From Nitrospinota bacterium (GTDB taxonomy: Bacteria; Nitrospinota_A; UBA7883; JACRGQ01), in contig JACRGR010000008.1 in NCBI GenBank assembly GCA_016212275.1, positions 1 through 44,093 of the forward strand: a stretch of 44,093 nt of DNA, in the 5' to 3' direction. Shown piece by piece: positions 1 to 8,740 of this stretch. A program made the translations under genes and the position numbers. Under the pieces are notes generated by a model. It was given only the letters and a program-made list of their open reading frames with translations, had not been told where the DNA came from and did no database searches. The stretch's first letter is position 1, and each line of letters starts with the position of its first letter.

Positions 1-2913
1 CTCAATCGGCATCTCTTTCTCCTTATCCAGCAAAAATTCCAGCAGGACGATGGAATTGCGCACCACGATGCCGGATAGCGCGATGATGCCGATCATCGAA
101 GTGGCCGACAGGTACACTCCGGTCAACGCGAACCCCGGCATTATTCCGATCATCGCAAGCGGTATCGCCCCCATGATGACCAGCGGAATGCTGAACGAGC
201 CGAACCGCCCCACGAGGATGAGGTAGATGAACACCACCGCCACCAGCATCGCCATGCCGAGGTCGTACATCACATCCCATTGGAGCTTCCATTCGCCGTC
301 CCACTTTATCCGGTAGCCTTCCGGCAGGGGGTTCTTCCAAAAATGGCGGAGCATGTCCACCACGGCGTAGGTCACGCCGCGCCCTTCCATCTCGCCGTAC
401 ACATACACCACCGGCTCCAGGTTCCGGTGGTAGATAGGCTTCGCCAGTGTGCCGGGTTGGATGTCCACCAGTTCGGAAAGCGGCACCACGCCGCCATTCT
501 CGCCGCTGGCGTATAGCCGGGCGAGGTCTTCCGGCCCTTTCCGGCTCTCTTCCCCGAACCGCAGGTTTATGCCCACCGGCAGTTTTGAATCGGTGACGTG
601 CAAGGTGCTTACCGTCTTGCCTTCTATTCCCATGTACAGGTTGTCCACGATCTCGGCGGTGGAAACGCCGGAGAGCAGGGCCTTTTCCTTGTACACGCGG
701 AAATAGTATTTGTTCACCGCGCTGGTCACGCTGTCGTCAATGTCGGTAACGCCTTTCGTTTGCCCGAACACTTTCCGCACCTCGCCCGCCAATTGCCGCT
801 GGCCTTCATAGGTTGGCCCGTATATCTCCGCCACCACGGTGGAACGCACGGGCGGCCCCGGCGGGTCTTCCACCAGTTTCAGGTTGGCGCCGTATTTTGC
901 CGCCAGCTTGTGAAGTTGTGGACGCAACGAATCAACGATCTCCTCCGACGAGCGGTCCCGCTCCTCCTTGGGTAAAAGGTTCACGCGGATGTCCGCCAGG
1001 TCTTCCTGATTGCGGAACGAGCCGCCGCGCAAAAGTCCGTTGAAGTCCATCACGGAATTGACGCCCGCGAATGTCTCGTAGTCCCTCACTTCCGGCACGG
1101 CATGAAGCACCGCTCCGACCTCCTTCATCAGTTCGTCGGTGCGGGCAAGCACGGTGCCGCTGGGCATATCCACCGTGACGAGGAAGGTGTTCTTGTTCGC
1201 CTTCGGGAGCATCCGGAACTTCACCAACTGGAATACGGGAAAGAGCAAGGCCAATACCAATACGCTCGCCACCGAGGCATACAATATCTTCCGCTTGCGC
1301 CCATCCCGCAGGAACGGAAGCACGGTCGCGCGGTAACGCCGGTACAGCATCGTTTCGTACAAGGGCGTTTGTACCTGGTGGGCCTGCGTTAGAAAGCGAG
1401 CGGCGGCCCACGGGGTGACGATGAACGCCACCAGCAGGGAGGCCAACATCGCCACCGGCACGTTCACCGGTATGGGCCGCATGTACGGCCCCATCATGCC
1501 GGTCACGAACCCCATCGGGATGAACGCCACGATGACGGTGAGGGTGGCCAGCACCGTGGGGGAGCCTATTTCGTGCACCGCCGCCACCGCCGAGGCGAAC
1601 CGGTCGCGCGCGCCGTGGGCGAAGTGGCGGTGGATGTTCTCAACCACCACTATCGCGTCGTCCACCAGCAATCCGAGCGAGAGGATGAGCGCGAACAGCG
1701 TGATGCGGTTTATGGTCTGGCCGAGGAGCATCCCCACGCCGAGCGTGAAGAACAGGGTGAGCGGGATGGCGATGGCGACGATAAGCGCCTCGCGCTTGCC
1801 CAGCGCGAATGCCAAAAGCGCCACCACGATGACGATGGAGACGACAAGGTGGAACACCAGTTCGTTCACCGCGTGGTCCGCCTTTTCGCCGTCGTTGCGC
1901 GTGACCGCCACCTTCACCGACGGCGGTATGACGTTCCCTTTCAGTGTTTCAAGCCTCGCCAATATTTGATCCGCTATTTTCACCGCGTTCAGGCCGCGTT
2001 TTTTGGCCAGCGCAACGGTCACGGCGATCCGCTCCTCGCCGTTGGCCGCGCCGCCCGCGGGACCGAACCCGATGCGGGTGGCATGGACGACCTTTTCCAT
2101 GCCGTCCGCCACGTCCGCGATGTCGCGCAGGTGTATCGCGCGCCGCCCGCTGGAAGCTACCACCACATCCCCCACCTCTTCGGCGGTGCGCAGGAAGTCT
2201 CCGGTCTCCACCTGGTATTTGATGGTGTTTTGGTCAAAGCTCCCCACGGGCAGGTTCGCGTTGGACGACTGTATCATCCGCGCGATCTGCGTGGCGCTTA
2301 GCCGGTACGCGGCAATCCGTTCCGGGTCCAGCGCCACGTCCACCTGCCGCCGCTGGCCGCCGATGACCTGCGGGTTGGCGGTGCCGGGGATGCGCCGAAG
2401 GATGTCCAGCACGTCCTCCCCCGTTTTCCGCAGTTCCCGCGGAGCCAGCGCGTCCGAATACAGCGTCACCGCCACCACCGGCACGTCGTCCACGTCTATC
2501 GGTTTAACGACCGGGTCCAGCGCGCCCGCCGGCTTTATGTCCATGTTCGACATCAGCTTGTCGTACAGCTTCACGAGCGAGGCTTCCTTGTCCTGCCCCA
2601 CATAAAATTTAACGGTGACGATGGCCAACGAATCGCGCGCGATGGAGTACACGTCCTCCACTCCCGGAATTTCCCACAGCTTGGCTTCCAGCGGCTTTGC
2701 GATATGCTCCTCCACTTCCTCGGCGCTGGCGCCGGGGTACTGCACAAACACATTGGCCGCCGGAACGGTGATCTGCGGGTTTTCCTCGCGCGGAGTGGCA
2801 ATGAGGGCGAACAGGCCGAAGAGCACCGTGCCCGCCATGATGAGAACCGTGAGGCGCGAATCAATGAAGTAACGGGCCATGCGGCCCGCGAGGTTCAGCC
2901 GTTTTCCCTGCAT
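1..2913 (-). CDS. RND-family efflux permease, C-terminus cut by window edge
   Basis: This is an inner-membrane proton-driven RND exporter of the AcrB/HAE type, which forms the pump of a tripartite efflux system. The frame is open for 971 codons from an ATG at 2913 to the window edge. Family members are about 1030-1100 residues, so only the last membrane helices are missing. The N-terminus has the first helix and then the porter-loop start TPREENPQI. The TM4 motif GLLVDDAIVVVEN near residues 410-423 carries the paired Asp that relay protons in AcrB. The last visible part, SGIVVRNSIVLLEF, is a typical RND TM11 motif. The start lies 6 bases after the adaptor stop, so the two are co-transcribed. 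Substrate cannot be told from sequence. Confidence 0.93.
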   Translation of the reverse strand, partial: MQGKRLNLAGRMARYFIDSRLTVLIMAGTVLFGLFALIATPREENPQITVPAANVFVQYPGASAEEVEEHIAKPLEAKLWEIPGVEDVYSIARDSLAIVTVKFYVGQDKEASLVKLYDKLMSNMDIKPAGALDPVVKPIDVDDVPVVAVTLYSDALAPRELRKTGEDVLDILRRIPGTANPQVIGGQRRQVDVALDPERIAAYRLSATQIARMIQSSNANLPVGSFDQNTIKYQVETGDFLRTAEEVGDVVVASSGRRAIHLRDIADVADGMEKVVHATRIGFGPAGGAANGEERIAVTVALAKKRGLNAVKIADQILARLETLKGNVIPPSVKVAVTRNDGEKADHAVNELVFHLVVSIVIVVALLAFALGKREALIVAIAIPLTLFFTLGVGMLLGQTINRITLFALILSLGLLVDDAIVVVENIHRHFAHGARDRFASAVAAVHEIGSPTVLATLTVIVAFIPMGFVTGMMGPYMRPIPVNVPVAMLASLLVAFIVTPWAAARFLTQAHQVQTPLYETMLYRRYRATVLPFLRDGRKRKILYASVASVLVLALLFPVFQLVKFRMLPKANKNTFLVTVDMPSGTVLARTDELMKEVGAVLHAVPEVRDYETFAGVNSVMDFNGLLRGGSFRNQEDLADIRVNLLPKEERDRSSEEIVDSLRPQLHKLAAKYGANLKLVEDPPGPPVRSTVVAEIYGPTYEGQRQLAGEVRKVFGQTKGVTDIDDSVTSAVNKYYFRVYKEKALLSGVSTAEIVDNLYMGIEGKTVSTLHVTDSKLPVGINLRFGEESRKGPEDLARLYASGENGGVVPLSELVDIQPGTLAKPIYHRNLEPVVYVYGEMEGRGVTYAVVDMLRHFWKNPLPEGYRIKWDGEWKLQWDVMYDLGMAMLVAVVFIYLILVGRFGSFSIPLVIMGAIPLAMIGIMPGFALTGVYLSATSMIGIIALSGIVVRNSIVLLEFLLDKEKEMPIE

Positions 2914-2919
2914 GGCGGG

Positions 2920-3720
2920 TCAGTCCCCGAACTCGGCCTTGCCGAACATGCCGGGATACACCCCCTTGCGCGGGGGCAACGATATTTCCACCGTGTACGA
3001 ATGCGTCACCGGGTCGCCGGACGGGATGACCTTCGCCACCACCCCTTTCAGTTCCGCGCCGCCCAGCGCGTCTATCGTCACACGGGCCTTTTGCCCCGGC
3101 TTGATCGCGGTCACATCGCGCTCCTTCACCGCGGTGCGGAACTTCAGCCGCGAGTGATCCTCGATGACGAAAAGCGGCTGGCCGGGGGCGGTCATCTGCC
3201 CAACTTCCGCGCTTTTGTTTATAACCACGGCATCGAAGGGGGCGTTGATGTGCGTTTCATCCAGCCTGGTTTGCGCCAAGGCGACCGAGGCCTCGGCTGA
3301 CTGCAAGCTGGCCCGGGCCACTTCCGCGTCCAGCGCCGCCTGATCCACCATGTCCTCGGAGACCGTTCTCTGCTCGAACAGGGCTTTCATCTTTGCTTCC
3401 ATCTTTTTCTTATAAGAATATTCGGCATCGGCCCGCGCCAATGCCGCTTGCGCCGATAGCAGACCAGCGCGCCATTCGGCATCCGCGATGGAGAGCAGAA
3501 GGCCGCCCGCCTTCACCGTTTCCCCCTCTTCGCGCGTGACTTGTTCCACGCGCCCCATGATCTTGGCCGAAAGGGTGACGGCGCGGTTTGGCGCCACTAC
3601 GCCGGTGGCGATCCTGCTCGCGGAAAGTTCCCGCGCCTGCGCGGTTCCCGCAAGGGCCAACACAAACACAAACAGGACGATCTTCATATTAACCAGTATG
3701 ACGCTCTTTATCCGCTTCAT
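2920..3720 (-). CDS. RND periplasmic adaptor (membrane fusion protein)
   Basis: This adaptor links the RND pump to an outer-membrane channel. A hydrophobic signal segment (KIVLFVFVLALAGTAQA) is followed by a biotinyl-lipoyl half motif (GRVEQVTREEGETVKAG), an alpha-helical hairpin rich in Ala, Glu and Lys, the second lipoyl half (INAPFDAVVINKSAEVGQ) and a beta-barrel ending at PGMFGKAEFGD. At about 266 residues it is shorter than the usual 350-400 and seems to lack the membrane-proximal C-terminal domain. The start is uncertain: ATG 3720 gives MKRIKSVILVN before the signal, ATG 3687 begins directly at the signal, and a longer frame reaches 3756. None has a clear Shine-Dalgarno sequence. It is the first gene of a two-gene operon with the pump. 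Confidence 0.88.
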   Translation of the reverse strand: MKRIKSVILVNMKIVLFVFVLALAGTAQARELSASRIATGVVAPNRAVTLSAKIMGRVEQVTREEGETVKAGGLLLSIADAEWRAGLLSAQAALARADAEYSYKKKMEAKMKALFEQRTVSEDMVDQAALDAEVARASLQSAEASVALAQTRLDETHINAPFDAVVINKSAEVGQMTAPGQPLFVIEDHSRLKFRTAVKERDVTAIKPGQKARVTIDALGGAELKGVVAKVIPSGDPVTHSYTVEISLPPRKGVYPGMFGKAEFGD

Positions 3721-3740
3721 GGGGGTATAGAGGCGTAAAT

Positions 3741-3848
3741 CCGGAAAAGGGTGCAAAAAAGCATCCCCTCCCCAACAGCACGGAAAAATACCGGCGACCC
3801 TGATATAATAATAGCCGAGGACGGAAACTCGCAGATCGCGGACGGAAA
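3741..3848. promoter_or_regulatory. Divergent intergenic region with TATAAT and repeated CGGAAA boxes
   Basis: This stretch separates the efflux operon from the FecR-RCC1 gene. TATAAT at 3804-3809 could be a -10 for the plus-strand gene, but no good -35 lies 16-18 bases upstream. CGGAAA recurs at 3742, 3781, 3822 and 3843. The last two belong to a perfect 9-base direct repeat, GGACGGAAA at 3819-3827 and 3840-3848, exactly 21 bases apart or two helical turns. That spacing suggests a regulator site. No regulator gene is adjacent. Confidence 0.35.
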
Positions 3849-3890
3849 AGGTGCCATATTTCCCTAAGTGGGTTTTTTGTGGGGTATGCG

Positions 3891-6122
3891 ATGAAAATTC
3901 GGTGGACTTTCTTTCCTGTTATCTTTGCAATTCTGCTGTTGCCATTATTCCCTCCCGACGCCTCGGCTGAAAGTTTCGGGGCCGAGATCGCCGATCTTTC
4001 CGGCACGGTGAACGTCACCGCGAAAGCGGGCGCGGTCAAGGTGGCCGCCTCAAAAGGTTTAAAACTCGCTCCCGGCGACATGGTGGAGACCGCCAAAGGT
4101 GGCGAAGCGGAGATCATGTACGACGATGGCAACCTCACCCGGCTGGACGAGAACAGCCGCATGACCATAGAGAGACTGGCGATGGTTGAAGGGGGCGGAC
4201 GCGAAACCGTCCTCAAACTTGAGATGGGCCAAATAAAAAATGCCGTCTCCAAATTGGTGAACAAACGCTCCAAATTCGAGGTGCATACCAAGTCCGCGGT
4301 GGCGGGCGTGACCGGCACCCCGCCGTGGGTGGTGGGGCTTGCCGGGAAATTGGAAAACCCTTCCACCGAGGTTGACCTCCTGGGGGATGCAGGGGAACCC
4401 GGAGAAGTGTTCGTAGAGGGAAAAGGCGGCCTTGGCCGGCAGGTGCTCAATTCGGGAACGCGCTCGGTTGTTCCCCCCGGTTCCCCTCCTTTGTCCCCCT
4501 TTAAGATCAGTTCCGACCGGATGGAAATGCTCAAGCATAAGATGCAATTCAAAACCCCGGAAGGACTGCGCAAACAAAAACGGCAAGACCTGGATAAAAA
4601 AAGCGGCGTGGAACAACCGTCTGAAAAAGCGCCGGAACAACCGAAAGAGGCCAGCGCTCCTACCCCTCCAGCGCCCGCACCCATACCCGCGCCTATGCCC
4701 GCTCCAATCCCGGTCCCCGTGCCTGTTCCAGCGCCTGACCTGACTGGCGCCGCGGCGGCGGGCGCCGCCGGACTTGCCGCCGGTGTCGGAGTGGCCGCCG
4801 GAACGGCTATCGCCAAGGCCCCCGCGGCCCTGATCGGCGGCGGCTCGAAAGAAAAAGAGGAAAAACCGGCGCCCGTGATCGTGGCCCCGGTAAAACAGGA
4901 AGAACAAAAACCGCAACCGCCGCCGGTGGTTGCCCAAGTGGCCGAAAAACCCGCCACTCCTCCCCCCGCGCCCGCGGTAACGGCGGTGGCTCGGCCCCAG
5001 ACCGCCGCGGTGGCACGCCTCCAATTCACCGGCGGGGCGCGGCATTCCATTTACCTCAAAGCGGATGGCTCGGTTTGGACTTGGGGATACAACAACCAAG
5101 GGGAACTGGGCGACGGCACGGACGACGAGCGGCTGATCCCCGTCCGGGTAAAAGGTCCCGGCGGACAGGGAAAACTCACCTCCATCCTTTCGGTGGCGGC
5201 GGGCGCATTCCACACACTGGCGGTGAAAGCGGACGGCACCGTGTGGACCTGGGGATATAACGACGATTACCAGTTGGGAGACGGCACGGACGACGACCGG
5301 CTCTCTCCCGTGGTGGTAAAAGGGCCGGGCGGCAAAGGAACGCTGGGGAATGCAGTGGCGGTTGCCGGAGGCGAACGGCATACGCTGGCGCTGAAAGCGG
5401 ACGGCACGGTGTGGGCCTGGGGGTACAATGACGACGGCCAACTGGGGGACGATTCGGATGACGACCGTAAAACCCCCGTGCAGGTGAAAGGGCCGGGCGC
5501 GCAGGGAGAACTGGACGGCATAGTGGCGATCGCGGCGGGCGCCAGCCACTCGATCGCGCTGAAGAACGACGGCACCGTGTGGGCATGGGGCAAAAACACG
5601 CAGGGACAGCTCGGCGACGGAACGGCCGAGGACCATGAAACCCCGGTGATAGTGAAAAACCTCGAAGGGATCATCGCCATCGCGGCGGGCGCGAATCATT
5701 GTGTCGCGCTGAAGAACGACGGCACCGTTTATACCTGGGGCAAGAACGACGCCGGACAGCTTGGCGACAAGTCGGTGGCGAACCAGCTCGCCCCCGTGCC
5801 GGTGAAGGTGCTCAGCGGCATCACGGCCATCGCCGCCGGATCGGCCCACTCGGTGGCGCTGAAGAACGACGGCACCGTGTGGACCTGGGGGAACAATTTC
5901 AGCGGCCAGCTTGGCATCAGCCAAGGGGTGAACACCATCCGCACCGTGCCGGTATTTGTGGACGGCCTGCTCCATGTGGCGGCCATTGCGGCGGGGGGTG
6001 AACACACCCTCGCGATAAAGAGCGACGGCACACTGTGGTCATGGGGCAAGAACGACAACGGGCAGTTGGGAGACGGCACGGACGACGGCAGGCCGCTCCC
6101 CGTTCAAGTAAGCGGGATGTAG
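3891..6122 (+). CDS. Secreted FecR-domain protein with C-terminal RCC1 propeller
   Basis: The protein has about 743 residues. A signal peptide (residues 1-26, ending DASA) leads into a FecR domain (about 30-180) with the motifs ADLSGTVNV, GDMVETAKGGEAEI and AVAGVTGT. A charged segment, a Pro/Ala-rich linker (APAPIPAPMPAPIPVPVP) and an Ala/Gly-rich hydrophobic stretch follow. From about residue 378 there are seven RCC1 repeats of the form H-(S/T)-x-A-L-K-x-DGTVWxWG...GQLGDGT, enough for one closed seven-bladed propeller. FecR domains in such proteins are usually extracytoplasmic, and RCC1 propellers bind proteins or other ligands. ATG 3891 was chosen because it begins the signal peptide; GTG 3879 is an alternative. 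Function is unknown; a cell-surface or periplasmic binding role is an inference. Confidence 0.88.
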   Translation: MKIRWTFFPVIFAILLLPLFPPDASAESFGAEIADLSGTVNVTAKAGAVKVAASKGLKLAPGDMVETAKGGEAEIMYDDGNLTRLDENSRMTIERLAMVEGGGRETVLKLEMGQIKNAVSKLVNKRSKFEVHTKSAVAGVTGTPPWVVGLAGKLENPSTEVDLLGDAGEPGEVFVEGKGGLGRQVLNSGTRSVVPPGSPPLSPFKISSDRMEMLKHKMQFKTPEGLRKQKRQDLDKKSGVEQPSEKAPEQPKEASAPTPPAPAPIPAPMPAPIPVPVPVPAPDLTGAAAAGAAGLAAGVGVAAGTAIAKAPAALIGGGSKEKEEKPAPVIVAPVKQEEQKPQPPPVVAQVAEKPATPPPAPAVTAVARPQTAAVARLQFTGGARHSIYLKADGSVWTWGYNNQGELGDGTDDERLIPVRVKGPGGQGKLTSILSVAAGAFHTLAVKADGTVWTWGYNDDYQLGDGTDDDRLSPVVVKGPGGKGTLGNAVAVAGGERHTLALKADGTVWAWGYNDDGQLGDDSDDDRKTPVQVKGPGAQGELDGIVAIAAGASHSIALKNDGTVWAWGKNTQGQLGDGTAEDHETPVIVKNLEGIIAIAAGANHCVALKNDGTVYTWGKNDAGQLGDKSVANQLAPVPVKVLSGITAIAAGSAHSVALKNDGTVWTWGNNFSGQLGISQGVNTIRTVPVFVDGLLHVAAIAAGGEHTLAIKSDGTLWSWGKNDNGQLGDGTDDGRPLPVQVSGM

Positions 6123-6137
6123 CGGGCGCGGCCCGCT
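6121..6137. terminator. GC-rich hairpin at the end of the FecR-RCC1 gene
   Basis: AGCGGGC at 6121-6127 pairs perfectly with GCCCGCT at 6131-6137 around a 3-base loop. It overlaps the TAG stop at 6120-6122 and is followed by only TTTA, so it is not a classical intrinsic terminator. It lies between convergent genes and probably serves both. Confidence 0.5.
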
Positions 6138-6160
6138 TTACAGCTGTGCCGCCGTGCGCT

Positions 6161-6175
6161 CCGGGCCGCGCCCGG
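6161..6175. terminator. Second GC-rich hairpin between convergent genes
   Basis: CCGGGC at 6161-6166 pairs with GCCCGG at 6170-6175 around a CGC loop. It sits directly before the TAG stop of the minus-strand TusE-like gene at 6176-6178. No T-run follows on either strand. Together with the hairpin at 6121 it forms a double stem in the 53-base convergent gap. Confidence 0.4.
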
Positions 6176-6517
6176 CTAGCCGTCTATGCAGTCGAGCGGC
6201 TTGGGAAGGCCCGCTATCTTCGTCCCCTGCAACGCGGGACCGCGGGGGAACAGTTCGTACAGGTATTTCCGGCTCGATTTTTCAGGGCCGTACTTTTTTG
6301 CCATTTCCTTCATCAGTATCTTGACCATCGGGGATATGCGGTATTCATGATAGAAATGGCGCAGGAAGTTGACGATCTCCCAATGGTGCTCGTTCAGCGC
6401 CAAGCCTTCCTCTTTCGCCAGGAACTCCGCCACGGCGTTGTCCCATTTCGCGGGGTCGAGCAGATACCCCTCGTCGGTGGTCTCGTACGTTTTTCCGCTA
6501 ACGGTTATTGAATGCAT
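6176..6517 (-). CDS. TusE/DsrC-family sulfur carrier protein
   Basis: This 113-residue protein belongs to the DsrC/TusE family, small carriers that pass persulfide sulfur from the C-terminal Cys arm. Family hallmarks are WEIVNFLRHFYHEYRISP in the middle and GTKIAGLPKPLDC near the end. Only the C-terminal Cys of the arm is present; the upstream arm Cys found in true DsrC, just before KIAG, is Thr. That matches TusE or regulatory homologues rather than the dissimilatory sulfite-reductase partner. ATG 6517 follows a good ribosome site, GGGAGG, with proper spacing. No tusBCD or dsr genes are nearby, so its partner is elsewhere. The family call is firm and the exact role is not. Confidence 0.85.
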   Translation of the reverse strand: MHSITVSGKTYETTDEGYLLDPAKWDNAVAEFLAKEEGLALNEHHWEIVNFLRHFYHEYRISPMVKILMKEMAKKYGPEKSSRKYLYELFPRGPALQGTKIAGLPKPLDCIDG

Positions 6518-6561
6518 ATACACCTCCCGGAAATCCTGCAAATATTATAATCCCGCGCGGG

Positions 6562-7494
6562 TCAATCCAGATGTTCTTTTATTATGTACAGCGGTTTCTT
6601 GTGGCTGTGCCGCAAAAGCGCGGACACCTTTTCGTTTATCAGCGCCAGCGCGCCGCACGTCAGCGCGCAAAAAGCGAAAAGAAACGGAACCAACAGCCAC
6701 ACCGCCCCCGCCAGGCCGTCCGAAGCGATCCGCACGGCGGCATATACGCCGCTCGCGGCGAAAAGCATCGCCGAAAACGCCGCCATTATCAAAAGCGCGG
6801 CGGTGATCACCGGCTTTTGCGTGGTATGGACCACCAGGTCCAACCCCAGTTGGAGAAGACGCATGAAATTGTAGTGCGATCTTCCCGCCAGCCGTTTACG
6901 CTCCTGTATTTGCACCTCCACATACGGCACGCGCTTGGCCGCGATGTAGGTGGTGATATGCTTCAGGTAGCCCGGCGAGTCCGCCAGCTCGTCCACGAAC
7001 TCCCGGCGGAACGCGTTGAGCGCGCACCCGTAGTCGTGCAGGGGACGCTGGAGCAGACGGTTGCGGAGCGCGTTGAACATGCGCGAGGGCAACTGCCGCG
7101 TGAAGAACCCGTTTTCGCGGTTGACCCGCCAGCCGAACGCCGCCGCGTTCCCCTCCTTCGTTATTTTTTCCACGAATTGCGGGATGTTCGCGGGGTCGTT
7201 CTGCCGGTCGGCGTCCATCGTCACGATGATTTCGCCCCGCGCGGATTGGTAGCCCGCCATGAACGCCGCCTGCTGGCCGAAATTGTCGTTGAACTGTACG
7301 ATCTTTATCCGCCGGTTGCGCTCCCGCCTCTCCTTGAGAATGGCAAAGCTTTGGTCCCGGCTCCCGTCATCCACGAACACCGCCTCGTAATCCATGTCCT
7401 TAAGCGCGGCTTCCAGCTCATCCAAAAGCGCGGGCAGATTTTCCGCTTCGTTGTACACCGGGATGACGACGCTTATCAATGGCCGTTGGTTCAT
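6562..7494 (-). CDS. ArnC-like polyprenyl-phosphate glycosyltransferase (GT2)
   Basis: This 310-residue membrane-bound GT2 enzyme is expected to transfer a sugar from a nucleotide donor to undecaprenyl phosphate on the cytoplasmic face. The GT-A fold starts with SVVIPVYNEAENL, the metal and nucleotide-binding DxD appears in TMDADRQNDP, and the ArnC-like signatures NDNFGQQAAFMAGY and HDYGCALNAFRREFVDE are present. Two hydrophobic helices lie between about residues 225 and 290. Its ATG (7494-7492) overlaps the TGA of the upstream decarboxylase-like gene in an ATGA junction, so translation is probably coupled. No other arn genes are visible, so an L-Ara4N role is not supported. The sugar and acceptor are inferred from family only. 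Confidence 0.88.
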   Translation of the reverse strand: MNQRPLISVVIPVYNEAENLPALLDELEAALKDMDYEAVFVDDGSRDQSFAILKERRERNRRIKIVQFNDNFGQQAAFMAGYQSARGEIIVTMDADRQNDPANIPQFVEKITKEGNAAAFGWRVNRENGFFTRQLPSRMFNALRNRLLQRPLHDYGCALNAFRREFVDELADSPGYLKHITTYIAAKRVPYVEVQIQERKRLAGRSHYNFMRLLQLGLDLVVHTTQKPVITAALLIMAAFSAMLFAASGVYAAVRIASDGLAGAVWLLVPFLFAFCALTCGALALINEKVSALLRHSHKKPLYIIKEHLD

Positions 7495-8735
7495 ATTTTC
7501 CTTTTCACTTGGTATCGGAAAAGATGGCCGGATAATGAGGCGTCACGGATAATGAACAATTTCTTGCCGTCCGCCAGCACCTCGGCGGGCAAAGGGTGGC
7601 TAAGGAAAAAGTGCATCCCCGTCCCATACCCATACGCGCCGGAATTGAGTATGGCGATAACGTCCCCCACCGCGAGGCGCGGCAATTCAAGCGGCAGATC
7701 GGACTGGTCCAGCGTCGTGCATAGCGGCCCGCCGATGACATACCGCTCCTTGCGCCCTCCCCTGCCGCGCACGAGCACCGCCGGGAACTCCCGGCTCACC
7801 CGGAACGGCAAAAGCGCGTGGTGGATGCCGCCATCGGTCAGCGCGAAGTTCGTGCCGCGCATTTTTTTCAACGCCACCACCTTTGTCACATACACCCCCG
7901 CCGGCCCCATCAGGTAGCGCCCCGGCTCGATGTGGCATCGGACGTTGCCGATCTCCCGCGCGATAAGGCGGTCGAGTTTCGCCAATCCGCTTTTAAATCG
8001 GGCGAGGTCGAATTCCACATCGCCGGATTTGTATGGGATGCCAAGCCCCCCGCCGAAATTGAGATAGATGGGGTGAAACGAGTATTTGCGGCACACTTCC
8101 GCCACATGGCGGACAAACCCTTCGCCCCCTTTTAGCCACGTTTGGGGCGTACGCACCTGCGTCCCCATGTAAATATGGAACCCGGTTATAGCCAGGTTTT
8201 TGTACTTCCCGCGTTCCGCCACTATCCGTTCCGCGTCCTCCGGCGAGAAGCCGAATTTATCCCTGCCACCTGTCATGATACGCCCCGCCGATTCATGGGC
8301 CAGGTGCAGATCGAGGTTGAGGCGCAAGGCGACGTTCAGCTTTTTGCCAAGCGCGTTCAAAGCGGCGAGTTCCGTCTCCGTTTCCGCATGTATCATATAT
8401 GGCGGGTTTTTCTTGATGACCGCCAATTCCTGCTCACCTTTCACCGGGCCGGAAAGCGCCATGCCGCTCCCCTTGAACCCCGCCTTCAGGCAGGCCAGCA
8501 TCTCCCCGGCGGATGCGCACTCCGCCACCGCTCCCAGCGCTCGGTATACCTCCAGCACCGCCACGTTCGGGTTCGCCTTCGCCGCGTAGAATAGCCGCCA
8601 CCCCTCCGGGAGCGCCTCCCGCAGGGCCGTGTACCGCGCGCGGATGACCTCCGCGTCGTAGAGGTAAAACGGGGTGGGGACTTTCGCGGCGGCCAACCGG
8701 AGCGCCGCCGGACGGATGACCGGTTTGTTTGGCAA
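7491..8735 (-). CDS. PLP-dependent decarboxylase, LysA/ornithine decarboxylase fold
   Basis: This is a group IV (alanine-racemase fold) PLP decarboxylase of about 414 residues. YAAKANPN holds the PLP Lys. FHIYMGTQ, NFGGGLGIPY and HIEPGRYLMGPAG fit the diaminopimelate decarboxylase pattern, and GGPLCTTLD holds the active-site Cys. The C-terminal active-site stretch reads GAYGYGTGMHFFLSHP, not the usual DapDC form with a YN pair. This resembles decarboxylases tied to secondary or exopolysaccharide pathways, so housekeeping lysine synthesis is uncertain. The start is taken as TTG 8735, 5 bases after the cheV stop, because no ATG or GTG exists between there and the first conserved block; a GTG at 8825 inside cheV is the alternative. 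The stop overlaps the start of the ArnC-like gene. Confidence 0.82.
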   Translation of the reverse strand: MPNKPVIRPAALRLAAAKVPTPFYLYDAEVIRARYTALREALPEGWRLFYAAKANPNVAVLEVYRALGAVAECASAGEMLACLKAGFKGSGMALSGPVKGEQELAVIKKNPPYMIHAETETELAALNALGKKLNVALRLNLDLHLAHESAGRIMTGGRDKFGFSPEDAERIVAERGKYKNLAITGFHIYMGTQVRTPQTWLKGGEGFVRHVAEVCRKYSFHPIYLNFGGGLGIPYKSGDVEFDLARFKSGLAKLDRLIAREIGNVRCHIEPGRYLMGPAGVYVTKVVALKKMRGTNFALTDGGIHHALLPFRVSREFPAVLVRGRGGRKERYVIGGPLCTTLDQSDLPLELPRLAVGDVIAILNSGAYGYGTGMHFFLSHPLPAEVLADGKKLFIIRDASLSGHLFRYQVKRKI

Positions 8736-8740
8736 GGCGG

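Noticed and set aside
4059..6005. 648-codon open frame on the minus strand antisense to the FecR-RCC1 gene
   Set aside because: It is a His/Arg/Gly-rich shadow of a repetitive GC-rich gene. The plus strand has a signal peptide and clear FecR and RCC1 domains.
5033..6116. Tandem DNA repeat
   Set aside because: The periodicity is due to RCC1 protein repeats, with diverged DNA between units.
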